DNA of 64,000 nucleotides from an uncultured Lachnospiraceae bacterium (GTDB lineage Bacteria > Bacillota > Clostridia > Lachnospirales > Lachnospiraceae). Of this stretch, positions 37,056-46,594 are shown piece after piece. Position numbers and translations under genes: made by a program. Each line of letters opens with the position of its first letter. The stretch's first letter is position 1. The notes below the pieces were generated by a model. It was given only the letters and a program-made list of their open reading frames with translations, had not been told where the DNA came from and did not search any database. The stretch spans positions 1 through 64,000 of the forward strand of contig CAMWHJ010000007.1 of the NCBI GenBank assembly GCA_947174015.1, read 5' to 3'.

Positions 37056-37088
37056 AAAGTTGTCATCAGAGTACATGAAGGAGAAACC

Positions 37089-37688
37089 ATGGGAAATATA
37101 TTTTATCTGATGGGCAAAAGTTCCTCCGGCAAGGACAGCATATTTCAGGAACTTTTAAAGGATACCCAGCTAAATTTGAAAAAGGCAGTCCTATACACCA
37201 CAAGACCAATTCGGGCAGGGGAGCGGGAAGGAGTAACTTACCATTTCACCGATGAAGCTGCTTTGCAGCAGTTACAGATGGAAAATAAAGTAATTGAGGT
37301 CAGGGGCTATGAAACCATACAAGGAATGTGGTATTATTTTACCGTGGAGGATGAACAGTTTACCCATACGAAGTATGATCTGTTAATGATAGGTACTTTG
37401 GAATCCTATGGAAAAATGCGTGAAAGGTTTGGCAGGCAGGTAATACCCATTTTTATTCAGGTGGATGACGGTCAGCGGCTGCTGCGGGCAGTGTTACGGG
37501 AAGGGAAGCAGGAACAACCGGTATATGCTGAGGTGTGCCGCCGATTTTTGGCAGACGAAAAAGATTTTTCCGCAGAAAAGCTGGAAGAGAATGGAATCAC
37601 TGAGTTTTTTGAAAATCGGGATTTAGATACCTGTGTGAAAGAAATAAAAGATTTTATCAAAAAAAGGGGGATGCACAATGGACATTAA
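37089..37688 (+). CDS. Guanylate kinase-like protein
   Basis: A 199-aa P-loop kinase. GKSSSGKD at 9-16 is the Walker A motif with Asp in place of the usual Ser/Thr, and [18 protein letters not shown] is the GMP-binding signature of guanylate kinases. The second half is divergent. Frame is open from 37029, but ATG 37089 follows GAAGGAG. In Bacillus the corresponding slot before yaaR is held by tmk and yaaQ. Another housekeeping gmk probably exists elsewhere, so the substrate here is uncertain. It overlaps yaaR by 11 nt. Confidence 0.8.
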   Translation: MGNIFYLMGKSSSGKDSIFQELLKDTQLNLKKAVLYTTRPIRAGEREGVTYHFTDEAALQQLQMENKVIEVRGYETIQGMWYYFTVEDEQFTHTKYDLLMIGTLESYGKMRERFGRQVIPIFIQVDDGQRLLRAVLREGKQEQPVYAEVCRRFLADEKDFSAEKLEENGITEFFENRDLDTCVKEIKDFIKKRGMHNGH

Positions 37689-38118
37689 AGTAAATACCAC
37701 ACAGCCGGTGCAGCCGGCAGAGGTGGAGAGTAAGGTGACGGAGACGGACAGTGGTTTTCGATTTACCCTTATCAGCCATATTGAAGAGAAAGATTTACAG
37801 CAGAAGCTCAGTGGACTTATGGAGGAGATTACCAAGCAGGGGGAAAAGATCTCCAAACATATGGATATTAAGGATATGAAACAGTATCGAGGGCTGATTA
37901 AAGATTTTTTAAATGAGGTGGTGAACCGCTCTCACGAATTTTCCAGAGAGAACTTTTTGGACCGCCGCGGCAGACATCGAGTTTATGGCATAGTAAAGCT
38001 GGTGAATAAAAACCTTGATGATTTGGCGGGCGAGTTGGTGAAAGAAGAGAAAGACAATATCAATATACTTGGAAAGGTAGGAGAAATCCAAGGGTTATTG
38101 TTGGATATTTTAGCATAG
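37678..38118 (+). CDS. yaaR: YaaR family protein (DUF327)
   Basis: A 146-aa helical protein that fits YaaR: an N-terminal [11 protein letters not shown] tail, then [20 protein letters not shown] and [16 protein letters not shown]. Function is not established, but the gene is fixed in the holB neighbourhood of Firmicutes. GGGGGATGCACA precedes its ATG inside the kinase gene. Confidence 0.88.
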   Translation: MDIKVNTTQPVQPAEVESKVTETDSGFRFTLISHIEEKDLQQKLSGLMEEITKQGEKISKHMDIKDMKQYRGLIKDFLNEVVNRSHEFSRENFLDRRGRHRVYGIVKLVNKNLDDLAGELVKEEKDNINILGKVGEIQGLLLDILA

Positions 38119-38133
38119 AAAAGAGGGATAAAC

Positions 38134-39123
38134 ATGGCAGGATTTGATGATATTATCGGGCATGAGCAGATTATTGAGCATTTGCAGAATGCCATTGAAT
38201 TAGATAAGGTGTCTCATGCCTATATTATAAATGGAGAAAAGGGTACTGGAAAAATGCTGTTGGCAGATGCCTTTGCACTTACGCTCCAGTGTGAGAAACA
38301 GGAACGAATTCCCTGTTTAAAATGTCGTTCCTGTAAGCAGACCCTGTCTGGCAACCAACCGGATATTATCCATGTAACGCATGAAAAGCCGGGCAGTATC
38401 AGTGTGGATGAGATTCGAACCCAGCTAAATAATGATATTCAAGTGAAACCATACAGCAGTCCAAGGAAAATCTATATTATTGATGAGGCAGACAAGCTGA
38501 CGGTGCAGGCACAAAATGCCCTGCTGAAAACCATAGAGGAGCCACCGGAATATGCAGTTATTGTAATGCTTACCAGTAATGCAGATGCACTTTTGCCCAC
38601 CATACTTTCCAGATGTGTGCTGTTAAATATCAAACCGGTGAAGGATGCGGTGTTAAAGCGTTATCTGATGGAACGTCTGAAGGTGCCGGATTACAAGGCA
38701 GATTTAAGCATAGCTTTTGCCAGAGGGAACGTGGGCAAGGCAGTGGCATTGGCATCCTCCGAGAACTTTGATGTGATAAAAAAGGATGCTTTGGATATGC
38801 TCCGCTATCTTGAGGATATGGAGATACATGAGGTAGTGGCGTGGGTAAAGAAAATGGCTGATTATAAATTAGAGATTAATGATTTTCTGGATATTCTTAC
38901 CGTATGGTTTCGGGATGTGCTGTTATTCAAAGCAACCAATGATGTGAACATGCTGATATTTAAGAATGAGATTAAGGAAATTAAGAAAAAGGCAGCACAC
39001 AGCTCTTACAGTGGTTTGGAGGAGATAGTGAATGCCATTGAAAAGGCAAAGGTAAGACTGAATGCCAATGTAAACTTTGATTTAACCATTGAGTTGATGC
39101 TTCTTACCATTAAGGAGAATTAA
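38134..39123 (+). CDS. holB: DNA polymerase III clamp-loader subunit delta-prime
   Basis: A 329-aa AAA+ protein. GEKGTGKML (Lys40) is the P-loop, Cys53/61/64/67 form the zinc module, VDEIRTQ and YIIDEADKLTVQAQNALLKTIEEPP are the delta-prime/DnaX core, and SRC is sensor-like. It is part of the clamp loader in the replisome. AAAGAGGGATAA precedes ATG. Lies between yaaR and ricT as in B. subtilis. Confidence 0.95.
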   Translation: MAGFDDIIGHEQIIEHLQNAIELDKVSHAYIINGEKGTGKMLLADAFALTLQCEKQERIPCLKCRSCKQTLSGNQPDIIHVTHEKPGSISVDEIRTQLNNDIQVKPYSSPRKIYIIDEADKLTVQAQNALLKTIEEPPEYAVIVMLTSNADALLPTILSRCVLLNIKPVKDAVLKRYLMERLKVPDYKADLSIAFARGNVGKAVALASSENFDVIKKDALDMLRYLEDMEIHEVVAWVKKMADYKLEINDFLDILTVWFRDVLLFKATNDVNMLIFKNEIKEIKKKAAHSSYSGLEEIVNAIEKAKVRLNANVNFDLTIELMLLTIKEN

Positions 39124-39124
39124 A

Positions 39125-40036
39125 ATGATAAAAGTAATTGGTGTAAGATTTCGTAAGGCAGGGAAAATATATTTTTTCAACCCGGAGCGATATAAGATTG
39201 AATTAAACGACCATGTGATTGTGGAAACTGCCAGAGGTGTGGAATATGGCAAAGTGGTTTTGGCACCCAGAGAGGTGGAGGAAGATAAGGTGGTACAGCC
39301 TTTGAAGTCCGTAATCCGTGTGGCAAATCAAGAGGATGAAGAGAGAAATCTCAGGAACAAGGAGAAAGAGAAAGAGGCTTTTCAGATTTGCTTAGAGAAA
39401 ATTAAAAAGCATGATCTGCAGATGAAATTGATTGATTCAGAATATACCTTTGATAACAATAAATTATTATTTTATTTTACGGCAGATGGGAGAATCGATT
39501 TTCGCGAGCTGGTAAAGGACTTGGCGGCAGTGTTTAAGACAAGAATTGAATTGCGCCAGATTGGTGTCAGGGATGAGACAAAGCTTATAGGAGGAATTGG
39601 TATCTGTGGGCGTCCCCTCTGCTGTCACTCTTATCTGGCAGATTTTGTACCGGTTTCCATTAAGATGGCAAAGGAGCAGAATCTTTCTCTGAATCCCACC
39701 AAGATATCCGGTGTGTGTGGCAGGCTGATGTGCTGTCTGAAAAATGAGGAAGAGACTTATGAGGAATTAAATAGCCATCTGCCGGGAGTAGGGGATTATG
39801 TGACCACACCGGAGGGATTAAAAGGTGAGGTCAGCAGTGTTAGTGTCCTGCGCCAGAAAGTAAAAGTCATTGTGACAGAAAATGATGAAAAAGAGATTCG
39901 GGAGTACAATGTGGAAGATTTGAAATTTAAGCCCAGAAGGAGACAGAATAAGATGAAGCTTTCTCCGGAGGAAATGAAGGCACTGGAAGTGCTGGAAAAG
40001 GAAGAACGCAAAGAGGAAAGGGTGTCGAAGCTTTGA
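39125..40036 (+). CDS. ricT: RicT (YaaT), PSP1-domain protein
   Basis: A 303-aa protein with the PSP1 C-terminal domain. Six cysteines stand in two clusters: Cys161, Cys166, Cys167 in GICGRPLCCHSY and Cys198, Cys203, Cys204 in GVCGRLMCC. In B. subtilis RicT joins RicA and RicF in the iron-sulfur Ric complex that modulates RNase Y and sporulation. Starts 1 nt after holB. The end overlaps trmN6 in a TGATG arrangement. Confidence 0.93.
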   Translation: MIKVIGVRFRKAGKIYFFNPERYKIELNDHVIVETARGVEYGKVVLAPREVEEDKVVQPLKSVIRVANQEDEERNLRNKEKEKEAFQICLEKIKKHDLQMKLIDSEYTFDNNKLLFYFTADGRIDFRELVKDLAAVFKTRIELRQIGVRDETKLIGGIGICGRPLCCHSYLADFVPVSIKMAKEQNLSLNPTKISGVCGRLMCCLKNEEETYEELNSHLPGVGDYVTTPEGLKGEVSSVSVLRQKVKVIVTENDEKEIREYNVEDLKFKPRRRQNKMKLSPEEMKALEVLEKEERKEERVSKL

Positions 40037-40779
40037 TGGAAGTTACTCTGAAAGATAAGGAACGACTGGATGATTTGGGACGGAATGGTTATCGGATTAT
40101 TCAGAACAAAGAGAAATTCTGTTTTGGCATGGATGCTGTGCTGCTCAGCGACTTTGCAAGGGTGAAAAAGGGAGAGAATGTGTTAGATATTGGCACCGGA
40201 ACTGGAATTATTCCTATTTTAATGGAAAGCAGATTTCCCTTTGGAACTTATACCGGGCTGGATATTCAGGAGGAGAGCATTGAAATGGCTGTCCGCAGTG
40301 TGGCTTTGAACGGACTATCCAATAAAATAAATATGGTAACCGGAGATATTAAGGAAGCAGTAAGCATCTTTGGCACTGCTTCTTTTCAAGTCATTACCAC
40401 CAATCCTCCATATATGACAGGCAATCATGGATTGGTGAATGAGAACCAGCAAAAGGCCATTGCACGTCATGAAATCTGCTGTACTTTGGAAGATATTTTA
40501 AGCAATTCTGCCCGATTATTACAGGAGCATGGGAGATTTTACATGGTACACAGACCTTTTCGTCTGGCAGAGATTTTATCAGCTTGTGTGAAGTATAAGC
40601 TGGAGCCCAAGCGGATTCGATTTGTCCATTCTTATGTGAATAAGGAGCCTGCCATGGTATTGATTGAGGCTCTTAAGGGCGGCAATTCCAGAGTAAAGGT
40701 TGAGCCGCCGTTAATTATATATAAGGATGTGAATGTGTATACCGATGAAATTTATGATATTTATGGCTATGAAAGATAG
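40036..40779 (+). CDS. trmN6: tRNA1(Val) (adenine-N6)-methyltransferase-type enzyme
   Basis: A 247-aa class I methyltransferase: SAM-binding DIGTGTG (51-57), acidic GLDIQEE, and the N6-adenine motif NPPY at 123-126. It matches the YabB/TrmNF family found between ricT and rsmI in Firmicutes. ATG 40036 overlaps the ricT stop; a TTG just before also opens the frame. The tRNA target is inferred from the family. Confidence 0.9.
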   Translation: MEVTLKDKERLDDLGRNGYRIIQNKEKFCFGMDAVLLSDFARVKKGENVLDIGTGTGIIPILMESRFPFGTYTGLDIQEESIEMAVRSVALNGLSNKINMVTGDIKEAVSIFGTASFQVITTNPPYMTGNHGLVNENQQKAIARHEICCTLEDILSNSARLLQEHGRFYMVHRPFRLAEILSACVKYKLEPKRIRFVHSYVNKEPAMVLIEALKGGNSRVKVEPPLIIYKDVNVYTDEIYDIYGYER

Positions 40780-40788
40780 GGAGAGATT

Positions 40789-41655
40789 ATGCAGGGAAAA
40801 TTATATTTGTGTGCCACACCCATAGGGAATTTAGAGGATATCACTTTTCGGGTGCTGCGCACCTTAAAGGAAGTGGACTTGATTGCAGCGGAGGATACCA
40901 GAAACAGCATTAAGCTTTTAAACCATTTTGAAATCAAAACCCCCATGACCAGCTATCATGAGTACAATAAAATAGATAAGGGGAAAGTGCTGATTGCAAA
41001 GATGCAGACGGGAAAAAATATTGCGTTGATTACCGATGCAGGGACTCCGGCAATTTCCGATCCGGGAGAAGAACTGGTGCGGATGTGTTATGAGGCAGGT
41101 ATTGAGGTGACCTCCCTGCCGGGTGCTGCTGCCTGTATTACTGCACTGACTTTATCCGGGCTTTCCACCAGAAGATTCAGTTTTGAGGCTTTTCTGCCGG
41201 CAGATAAGAAGGAGCGGGCTTATATTTTGGAGGAAATGAAGCATGAGACCAGAACCATTATCTGTTACGAGGCTCCTCATCATCTGTTGAAAACTTTAAA
41301 AGAGTTTTTGGACACACTGGGTAATCGGAGATGTACAGTATGCCGGGAATTGACGAAGCGGTATGAAACTGCTTTTGTGACCACACTCCTAGAGGCGGTG
41401 GAGCATTATGAGGCAGAGGAGCCCAAGGGAGAATGTGTCATTGTGATTGCAGGCAGCAGCAGAGAAGAATTGGCGGCGAAAGAGCAGGAAAAGTGGCAGG
41501 ATATGACTCTTGAGGCACATATGGAGCTATATCTGACTCAGGGGAAGGATAGGAAGGAAGCTATGAAGCTGGTGGCGAAGGACAGGGGGGTCAGCAAGCG
41601 GGATATCTATCAGGCATTGCTGGATATGGATAGTGACAAGTCACAAGATATGTAG
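40789..41655 (+). CDS. rsmI: 16S rRNA (cytidine1402-2'-O)-methyltransferase
   Basis: A 288-aa tetrapyrrole-methylase-fold enzyme. ATPIGNLEDITFRVLRTL, AEDTRNSIKLLNHF, ALITDAGTPAISDPG and SLPGAAACITAL are the signature blocks of RsmI, and a C-terminal helical RsmI_HTH part follows. Modifies C1402 of 16S rRNA together with RsmH. GGGAGAG precedes the ATG. It ends the conserved block; yabA and yazA, present in Bacillus, are absent here. Confidence 0.95.
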   Translation: MQGKLYLCATPIGNLEDITFRVLRTLKEVDLIAAEDTRNSIKLLNHFEIKTPMTSYHEYNKIDKGKVLIAKMQTGKNIALITDAGTPAISDPGEELVRMCYEAGIEVTSLPGAAACITALTLSGLSTRRFSFEAFLPADKKERAYILEEMKHETRTIICYEAPHHLLKTLKEFLDTLGNRRCTVCRELTKRYETAFVTTLLEAVEHYEAEEPKGECVIVIAGSSREELAAKEQEKWQDMTLEAHMELYLTQGKDRKEAMKLVAKDRGVSKRDIYQALLDMDSDKSQDM

Positions 41656-41694
41656 TCTTTCCTATGGTTTTTACAAGATACGGTATGCGTTCTT

Positions 41695-41839
41695 TTGACA
41701 GTTGTTTTTCATTGTTTTCTGACATATTCTTGTAACTACTGTTTAGAACATCATCATCCTCTATGGAAAGCCTTACATACAGACAAATTACATATTCATG
41801 TATCTGCTTTTTCTTTATTACATTGTCTGAGACATACAT
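41695..41839 (-). pseudogene. Possible remnant of a large serine recombinase N-terminus
   Basis: The minus strand encodes YVICLYVRLSIEDDDV, which resembles the Y-x-R-L-S-x-E-D start of large serine recombinases. The rest has decayed and the catalytic Ser region is not preserved. Weak evidence. Confidence 0.3.
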
Positions 41840-42057
41840 GCAACTTTCTCCTTCCTGCTTATGAGGGCATGTATCATTTCAGAAGAAAGTATCTCAAAAT
41901 CTGCATATATCCAATGATTAGGATGCATAAAAATAACTGTCTAAAAATGAGACTGAACCTTTAAAAATATCATTGACAAAGGGTATAATTTAATATTTGG
42001 AGATATAAAAGAAAAGTATAGAATTATTCATACTAACGTGTTATAATCTACCTAAAT

Positions 42058-42240
42058 CTATGAAACTGGCTGTTTAATAATGCCAATCCCAAGTTGGATT
42101 GGTTCATCATGCTTTGTGGCGGTTCCGCTCCGGTCGATGGATTCCTGCCTGAACATCCGGACAATGTTATATGCCAGCACTGCAACACCTCGGCTGCAGG
42201 ATTCTGCCATGAATGAGCAGAAAACGCATGAATACAATAT
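42058..42240 (-). pseudogene. Possible 3' remnant of a DDE transposase
   Basis: The minus strand is open for about 60 codons and encodes GVAVLAYNIVRMFRQESI, resembling the LAYN-hydrophobic-R helix near the C-terminus of IS4/IS1380-type transposases, ending at 42058. GC content is higher than the surroundings. Confidence 0.35.
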
Positions 42241-42401
42241 CTTTTAAAGATACAGAATCGTGAATTTCACGGATTTGGGGATATGTCAATTTGCACAAAT
42301 AAATCTCAGTATCTAAGCGTTTTGCAAATGCCTATAATTAACCAATCTAAGAAAGGAGTTTCTATGGAAAGCAATAATACATATGAGAATATGGAAATAA
42401 T

Positions 42402-42612
42402 GTAACTGTTCAGCAGGTCTGTGCATTTACTGCACAGATCGTAAGAAAAAGTGGATATAGCAGGCAAAGAACCATTGCCTTAAGTAATCAAACTGTGAAT
42501 CAGTTTGATTGCCTGCTTGCACCCATTGCGTAGCAATTTTTATGGGTGCAATACCCGAAAAGCAATTTTGCATGGTTCTTTGCTTGTAACTATGAAGGTA
42601 CTGAATAGTTAC
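42402..42612 (-). repeat. Enlarged 211-bp variant of the MITE-like repeat
   Basis: Both ends and hairpin 3 are standard, but about 80 bp replace the apical loop of hairpin 2. The added DNA has two hairpins: AATCAAAC/GTTTGATT and TTGCACCCAT/ATGGGTGCAA. The second mimics hairpin 2 (CCATTGC, GTA, GCAATTTTTATGG). Flanks AAATAATG/AAGATTTT show no target duplication. Confidence 0.9.
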
Positions 42613-42714
42613 AAGATTTTAAAGTCGTTTACTAATAGTTGGAAAACTAGCACCAAACAAAATATTGTTATGAGCTATGTCAAACACTTAACATGAAAGA
42701 ATGGAGAGAGAGTT

Positions 42715-44403
42715 ATGATTAACAAGATTAAAAGCATGAAAGTTGAAGCGAAACTGAAGTATTGTTTTATATTGGTTACGTTGTTGGCCGGTTTCTCAGG
42801 TATTCTGGGCATCATTGTTGTGATATACAGCAATATCCAATATTCCAACGCACTGGTGTCTAATGGTTTTTCACAGGGTGAGATTGGTACATTCAACACT
42901 TATATGAATAAAGAACCAACCCTGGTCAGGGAACTGATGCTCATAACCGATGAAGAACAGTTACAGACCATAGACAACGAATTGACAGAAGCAATGGCAG
43001 CTACGGATGCTGCGTATGAGAAAATGAAGAAGAACTGTACTACGGAAAAAGAACAAAATTACCTGAAGGAGATTGATGAACTTTTGCCGCAATACCGCAG
43101 CATCTTTGGACGGGCACGGACCTTTGCACTAAATAACCAGAATGATGAAGCTCTGAATATCCTGATCTCAGAGGGAAAGCCTGCATTGAAGGAACTTACA
43201 GCCTCTGTAGAAGCCCTGAGCAACTTAAATGTGGAAATGGGTACTCGTACATCTGCCATTTTAACCTATACAACCATTATTTGCATCATCATCATGGTTT
43301 TGGCGATTATCATTGCAGGAATTGTCTCTTTGAAATTTGCATCATTTGTGGCAAAGCTTTTCGCAGAGCCTATTATCAAAGTGAAAGATGCATCTGCAAA
43401 GCTTGAGCAGGGCAACTTAGATATTACAGTTGAGAAAATGTATCCGGATGAAATTGGCGAAATGACGGACTCCTTCGTGGAAGCCACCAATATGATTAAA
43501 ACGTACATACGTGAGCTGATTAGGCAATTGAACGAAATTGCAGAAGGAAACTTTAATATTTCCTCTAACGTAAATTTTATGGGGGATTTCAAAATCCTTG
43601 AGCATACACTTGAGGTTATCACAAACACTCTAAGCAATACAATGGGAGATATCCACGAGTCCTCCAAGATGGTTTCAATGGGGTCTTCACAGTTGGCAGA
43701 TAATGCACAATCACTGGCTGAGGGTGCTACGAATCAGGCAGCCTCCGTTGAAGAGCTGTCAGCCACCATCCAAAATATTACGGAGACAATTATCTACAGT
43801 TCACAGCAAGCCGAGACATCCTACCACAATGCCGCAGAATTTAGGGCAGAAGCCGAGAATAGCAATGAGGATATCAGGCATCTGAATGAAGCAATGGTTC
43901 GAATTACTGATACTTCAAAAGAAATCGCAAACATTATTACTTCCATTGAGGATATTGCTTCTCAGACGAACCTTCTGTCATTAAACGCCTCCATTGAAGC
44001 AGCAAGGGCCGGCGAAACAGGAAGAGGATTTGCGGTAGTCGCAGACCAGATTGGCAAACTTGCTGCAGATAGTACCACATCAGCCGCCAATACAAAAGAT
44101 TTAATTGAGAATGCCATTCGTGAAATTGAAAACGGAAACGCAATTATGCAAAGAACAATGCAGTCGATTGGCACCGTCATCAACGGAATCCAGACACTGG
44201 CTGAATCAACCAAGGAAATCAGTACATTATCAACTTCCCAGGCGGATGCAATGAAGCAACTGGAAATAGCCATTGAACAGATTTCAGAAGTAATCCAGAA
44301 TAATTCTGCGGCAGCTCAAGAAACCTCTGCGACCAGCCAGGAATTATTTGCACAATCCACGACTTTGGACGAATCTGTCAAACAATTTAAGCTTAAGATG
44401 TGA
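42715..44403 (+). CDS. Methyl-accepting chemotaxis protein
   Basis: A 562-aa transducer. Helix 1 at about 18-39, an extracellular four-helix-bundle sensor (about 40-180), helix 2 at about 182-207, HAMP to about 265, then the coiled signalling domain with the CheA/CheW-contact hairpin IEDIASQTNLLSLNASIEAA RAGETGRGFAVVADQ. Ligand unknown. GAGAGAG precedes the ATG. No other chemotaxis gene is nearby. A strong stem ends the transcript. Confidence 0.95.
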   Translation: MINKIKSMKVEAKLKYCFILVTLLAGFSGILGIIVVIYSNIQYSNALVSNGFSQGEIGTFNTYMNKEPTLVRELMLITDEEQLQTIDNELTEAMAATDAAYEKMKKNCTTEKEQNYLKEIDELLPQYRSIFGRARTFALNNQNDEALNILISEGKPALKELTASVEALSNLNVEMGTRTSAILTYTTIICIIIMVLAIIIAGIVSLKFASFVAKLFAEPIIKVKDASAKLEQGNLDITVEKMYPDEIGEMTDSFVEATNMIKTYIRELIRQLNEIAEGNFNISSNVNFMGDFKILEHTLEVITNTLSNTMGDIHESSKMVSMGSSQLADNAQSLAEGATNQAASVEELSATIQNITETIIYSSQQAETSYHNAAEFRAEAENSNEDIRHLNEAMVRITDTSKEIANIITSIEDIASQTNLLSLNASIEAARAGETGRGFAVVADQIGKLAADSTTSAANTKDLIENAIREIENGNAIMQRTMQSIGTVINGIQTLAESTKEISTLSTSQADAMKQLEIAIEQISEVIQNNSAAAQETSATSQELFAQSTTLDESVKQFKLKM

Positions 44404-44466
44404 TGCATTTTGCCATCTATTACTGGATAACTCCACTGATTTACAATATCCTTAGATTATTATAAT

Positions 44467-44507
44467 TCAAAGGGGCGATAGCACTTTAGACTGTCGCCCC
44501 TTTGAAA
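44467..44507 (+). terminator. Stem after the chemoreceptor gene
   Basis: TTCAAAGGGGCGATAG pairs with CTGTCGCCCCTTTGAA (16 pairs, one G-T). Lacks a long U-run. Confidence 0.75.
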
Positions 44508-44547
44508 TCAAACAAACCTTTTTGCTCATATTTGACTCTCACCAAAT

Positions 44548-44627
44548 GAATTTATGGGAAAAACGTCTTATGAAAGCAAGCTTTCAACGTCGTTTTCACA
44601 CAAATTCGCTTGGTTCTGAACAGTTAC
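44548..44627 (+). repeat. Hairpin block ending in the repeat's right terminus
   Basis: GAATTT-GAAAAACG pairs with CGTTTTC-AAATTC around an inner GAAAGC/GCTTTC stem, then GGTTCTGAACAGTTAC, the family right end. The hairpin sequence differs from the standard repeat and no left end is seen. A separate stem, GGTAATTGC/GCAATTACC, lies at 44682-44719. Confidence 0.45.
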
Positions 44628-44825
44628 AATAGATTTAAGAATATGACATCAGCCGTCTGGTTGGAGTCTTTTTTCACTATAGGTAATTGCGAAACTCGCT
44701 AAGCTCGTTGGCAATTACCCATATATCCTTTACGTGCAAATTTACTAAAAAATGGTTGAAAAATGGGAGTAATGTACTAATTATTACCAAAATATAAAAA
44801 TATTACAAAAATTTTAAAAAAATAC

Positions 44826-44854
44826 TGGACAAATATGGAAACATATGTTATATT
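44826..44854 (+). promoter_or_regulatory. Promoter in the chemoreceptor-MATE gap
   Basis: TGGACA, 17 nt, TATATT, with AT-rich DNA upstream. Confidence 0.65.
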
Positions 44855-44860
44855 ATAACT

Positions 44861-45031
44861 ACAGTAAGGAACGGAACTTACGGACGCAAAGAAAGTTCCC
44901 GAACTTACGATTATACCTTTTTAGTAAATTTGTAAATTCCCCAATTATGAATTTACTTACTCCCCCTCATTATTATTATATAGTTTATGAAAAGAGCGGA
45001 GCCGCCAAGCGGCAACGCTCTTTTCATATAT
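44861..45031 (+). ncRNA. Candidate independent small RNA
   Basis: Begins at the expected start of the promoter above. GTAAG 44864-44868 pairs with CTTAC 44904-44908 and encloses GGAACTT/AAGTTCC, whose loop is ACGGACGCAAAGA. A second helix pairs AGTAA+GTAAATTC (44923-44939) with GAATTTAC+TTACT (44949-44961). The end is GAAAAGAGCG ... CGCTCTTTTC (44989-45031) with an inner CCGCC-type stem. No ORF fits in it. The decamer GGACGCAAAG is shared with class I c-di-GMP riboswitches, but the other conserved parts are missing. Confidence 0.5.
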
Positions 45032-45226
45032 ATTCCAACCCACGGCATTTCAAATATTCGCAGAAATGATATCATGAAGCTGCTCAACGATATTTGTCAG
45101 AAAGTAGTTCAGGTGTAACTTTGAAGACAGTGAAATAACCGCTCCAGTGCCTTGACAATTTCAGTTTCAAGGGGTAACATTTTTATGATTGTAAATTAAG
45201 AGAAAATCAAAAGAGAGGAAAAACAA

Positions 45227-46594
45227 ATGAACAACGAAAATCCTTTGGGCACCCAGCCGGTGAGCAAGCTCTTACAAAAGTTTGCTGTGCCCAGCATCAT
45301 AGCCATGTTGGTATCTGCCCTGTATAATATCGTAGATCAGTTTTTTATCGGAAGAAATGTGGGGGAGTTGGGAAATGCCGCCACCAATATAGCATTTCCG
45401 CTGTCCATTTCCTGTGTGGCAATTGCCCTTTTATTTGGAATCGGTGGTGCTTCAGCCTTTAACATTGCCATGGGCAAGAACCAAAAAGATTCAGCAGCAT
45501 ACTATATTGGCAATGCTATTACCATGATGGCAGGTTGCGGTATACTGCTTTTCATTTTGGTAGAAGTTTTCCTGACACAACTACTGCTTTTTTTCGGTTC
45601 GCCGGATAATGTTTTGGAATATGCAAAAACCTATACCAGAATCACAGCCATTGGCTTTCCTTTTTTAATACTGGGAACCGGAGGCGGACATTTGATTCGT
45701 GCAGACGGCAGTCCAAACATGACTATGGCATGTAACCTTACCGGAGCAGCCATTAATACGATTTTAGATTTTCTTTTTGTAAGTTGTTTTGACTTTGGAA
45801 TGGCAGGTGCAGCATGTGCCACAGTTATCGGTCAGGTGATTGCCGCATCCATGGCAATTTTTTACTTCTGCCGCTACAAAACCGTAACACTAAAAAAGGA
45901 ACATTTGAAACCGATGAAACAACATGTGGGACGAGTTACCTCGTTGGGTATGGCACCCTGCAGTAATCAGCTTGCCATGATGGTGGTACAGATTGTCATG
46001 AACAAATCTCTGAAATACTATGGAGGTATTTCATCCTACGGAGAAGCTATACCCATTGCCTGCTCCGGGATTATTGCAAAAGTGAATATGATATATATGT
46101 CCTTTATCATAGGAATTTCGCAAGGTCTTCAGCCTATTGTCAGCTTTAATTATGGTGCCGGAAAATATCAGAGAGTAAAAGAAGGGTATAAGATAGCATC
46201 CGCCATAGGAACAGTATTGTCCGTGGCAGCATTTTTGGTATTTCAATTTTTGCCAAGACAGATTATTGCATTGTTTGGAGAGGGCAGTGAACAATATTAC
46301 AGTTTTGCCATCAGCTATTTTCGGGTATTTTTATTATTTACCTTTTTAAACTTTCTTCAGCCCATTACCTCCAATTTTTTTACTGCCATTGGAAAGCCCA
46401 TCAAAGGTGTATTCCTATCACTTACCAGACAGACCATTTTTTTGCTGCCGTTAATTATCATACTTCCACTGTTTATGGGCATTGATGGTATTTTGTATGC
46501 AGGACCGGTAGCAGATGTGACAGCAGGAATTGTTTCGTTGGTTATGGTGCTGCTGGAATTTAAACACAAAGAATTTAACCAAAAATTGCCTTAA
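45227..46594 (+). CDS. MATE-family efflux transporter
   Basis: A 455-aa protein with 12 predicted helices and the MATE duplications: PLGTQPVSKLLQKFAVPSII at the start, DQFFIGRNVG, GIGGASAFNIAMGKNQ, RADGSPNMTMACNLTGAAIN and in the second half QGLQPIVSFNYGAGKYQRV. Exports drugs or organic cations using a sodium or proton gradient. GAGAGGAAAAACAA precedes ATG. Stands alone, 195 bp after the candidate RNA. Confidence 0.95.
   Translation: MNNENPLGTQPVSKLLQKFAVPSIIAMLVSALYNIVDQFFIGRNVGELGNAATNIAFPLSISCVAIALLFGIGGASAFNIAMGKNQKDSAAYYIGNAITMMAGCGILLFILVEVFLTQLLLFFGSPDNVLEYAKTYTRITAIGFPFLILGTGGGHLIRADGSPNMTMACNLTGAAINTILDFLFVSCFDFGMAGAACATVIGQVIAASMAIFYFCRYKTVTLKKEHLKPMKQHVGRVTSLGMAPCSNQLAMMVVQIVMNKSLKYYGGISSYGEAIPIACSGIIAKVNMIYMSFIIGISQGLQPIVSFNYGAGKYQRVKEGYKIASAIGTVLSVAAFLVFQFLPRQIIALFGEGSEQYYSFAISYFRVFLLFTFLNFLQPITSNFFTAIGKPIKGVFLSLTRQTIFLLPLIIILPLFMGIDGILYAGPVADVTAGIVSLVMVLLEFKHKEFNQKLP

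Noticed and set aside
44861..44920. A class I c-di-GMP (GEMM) riboswitch
   Set aside because: Only GGACGCAAAG matches; the preceding CAAACC-type helix and the following conserved helix and tetraloop receptor are missing.
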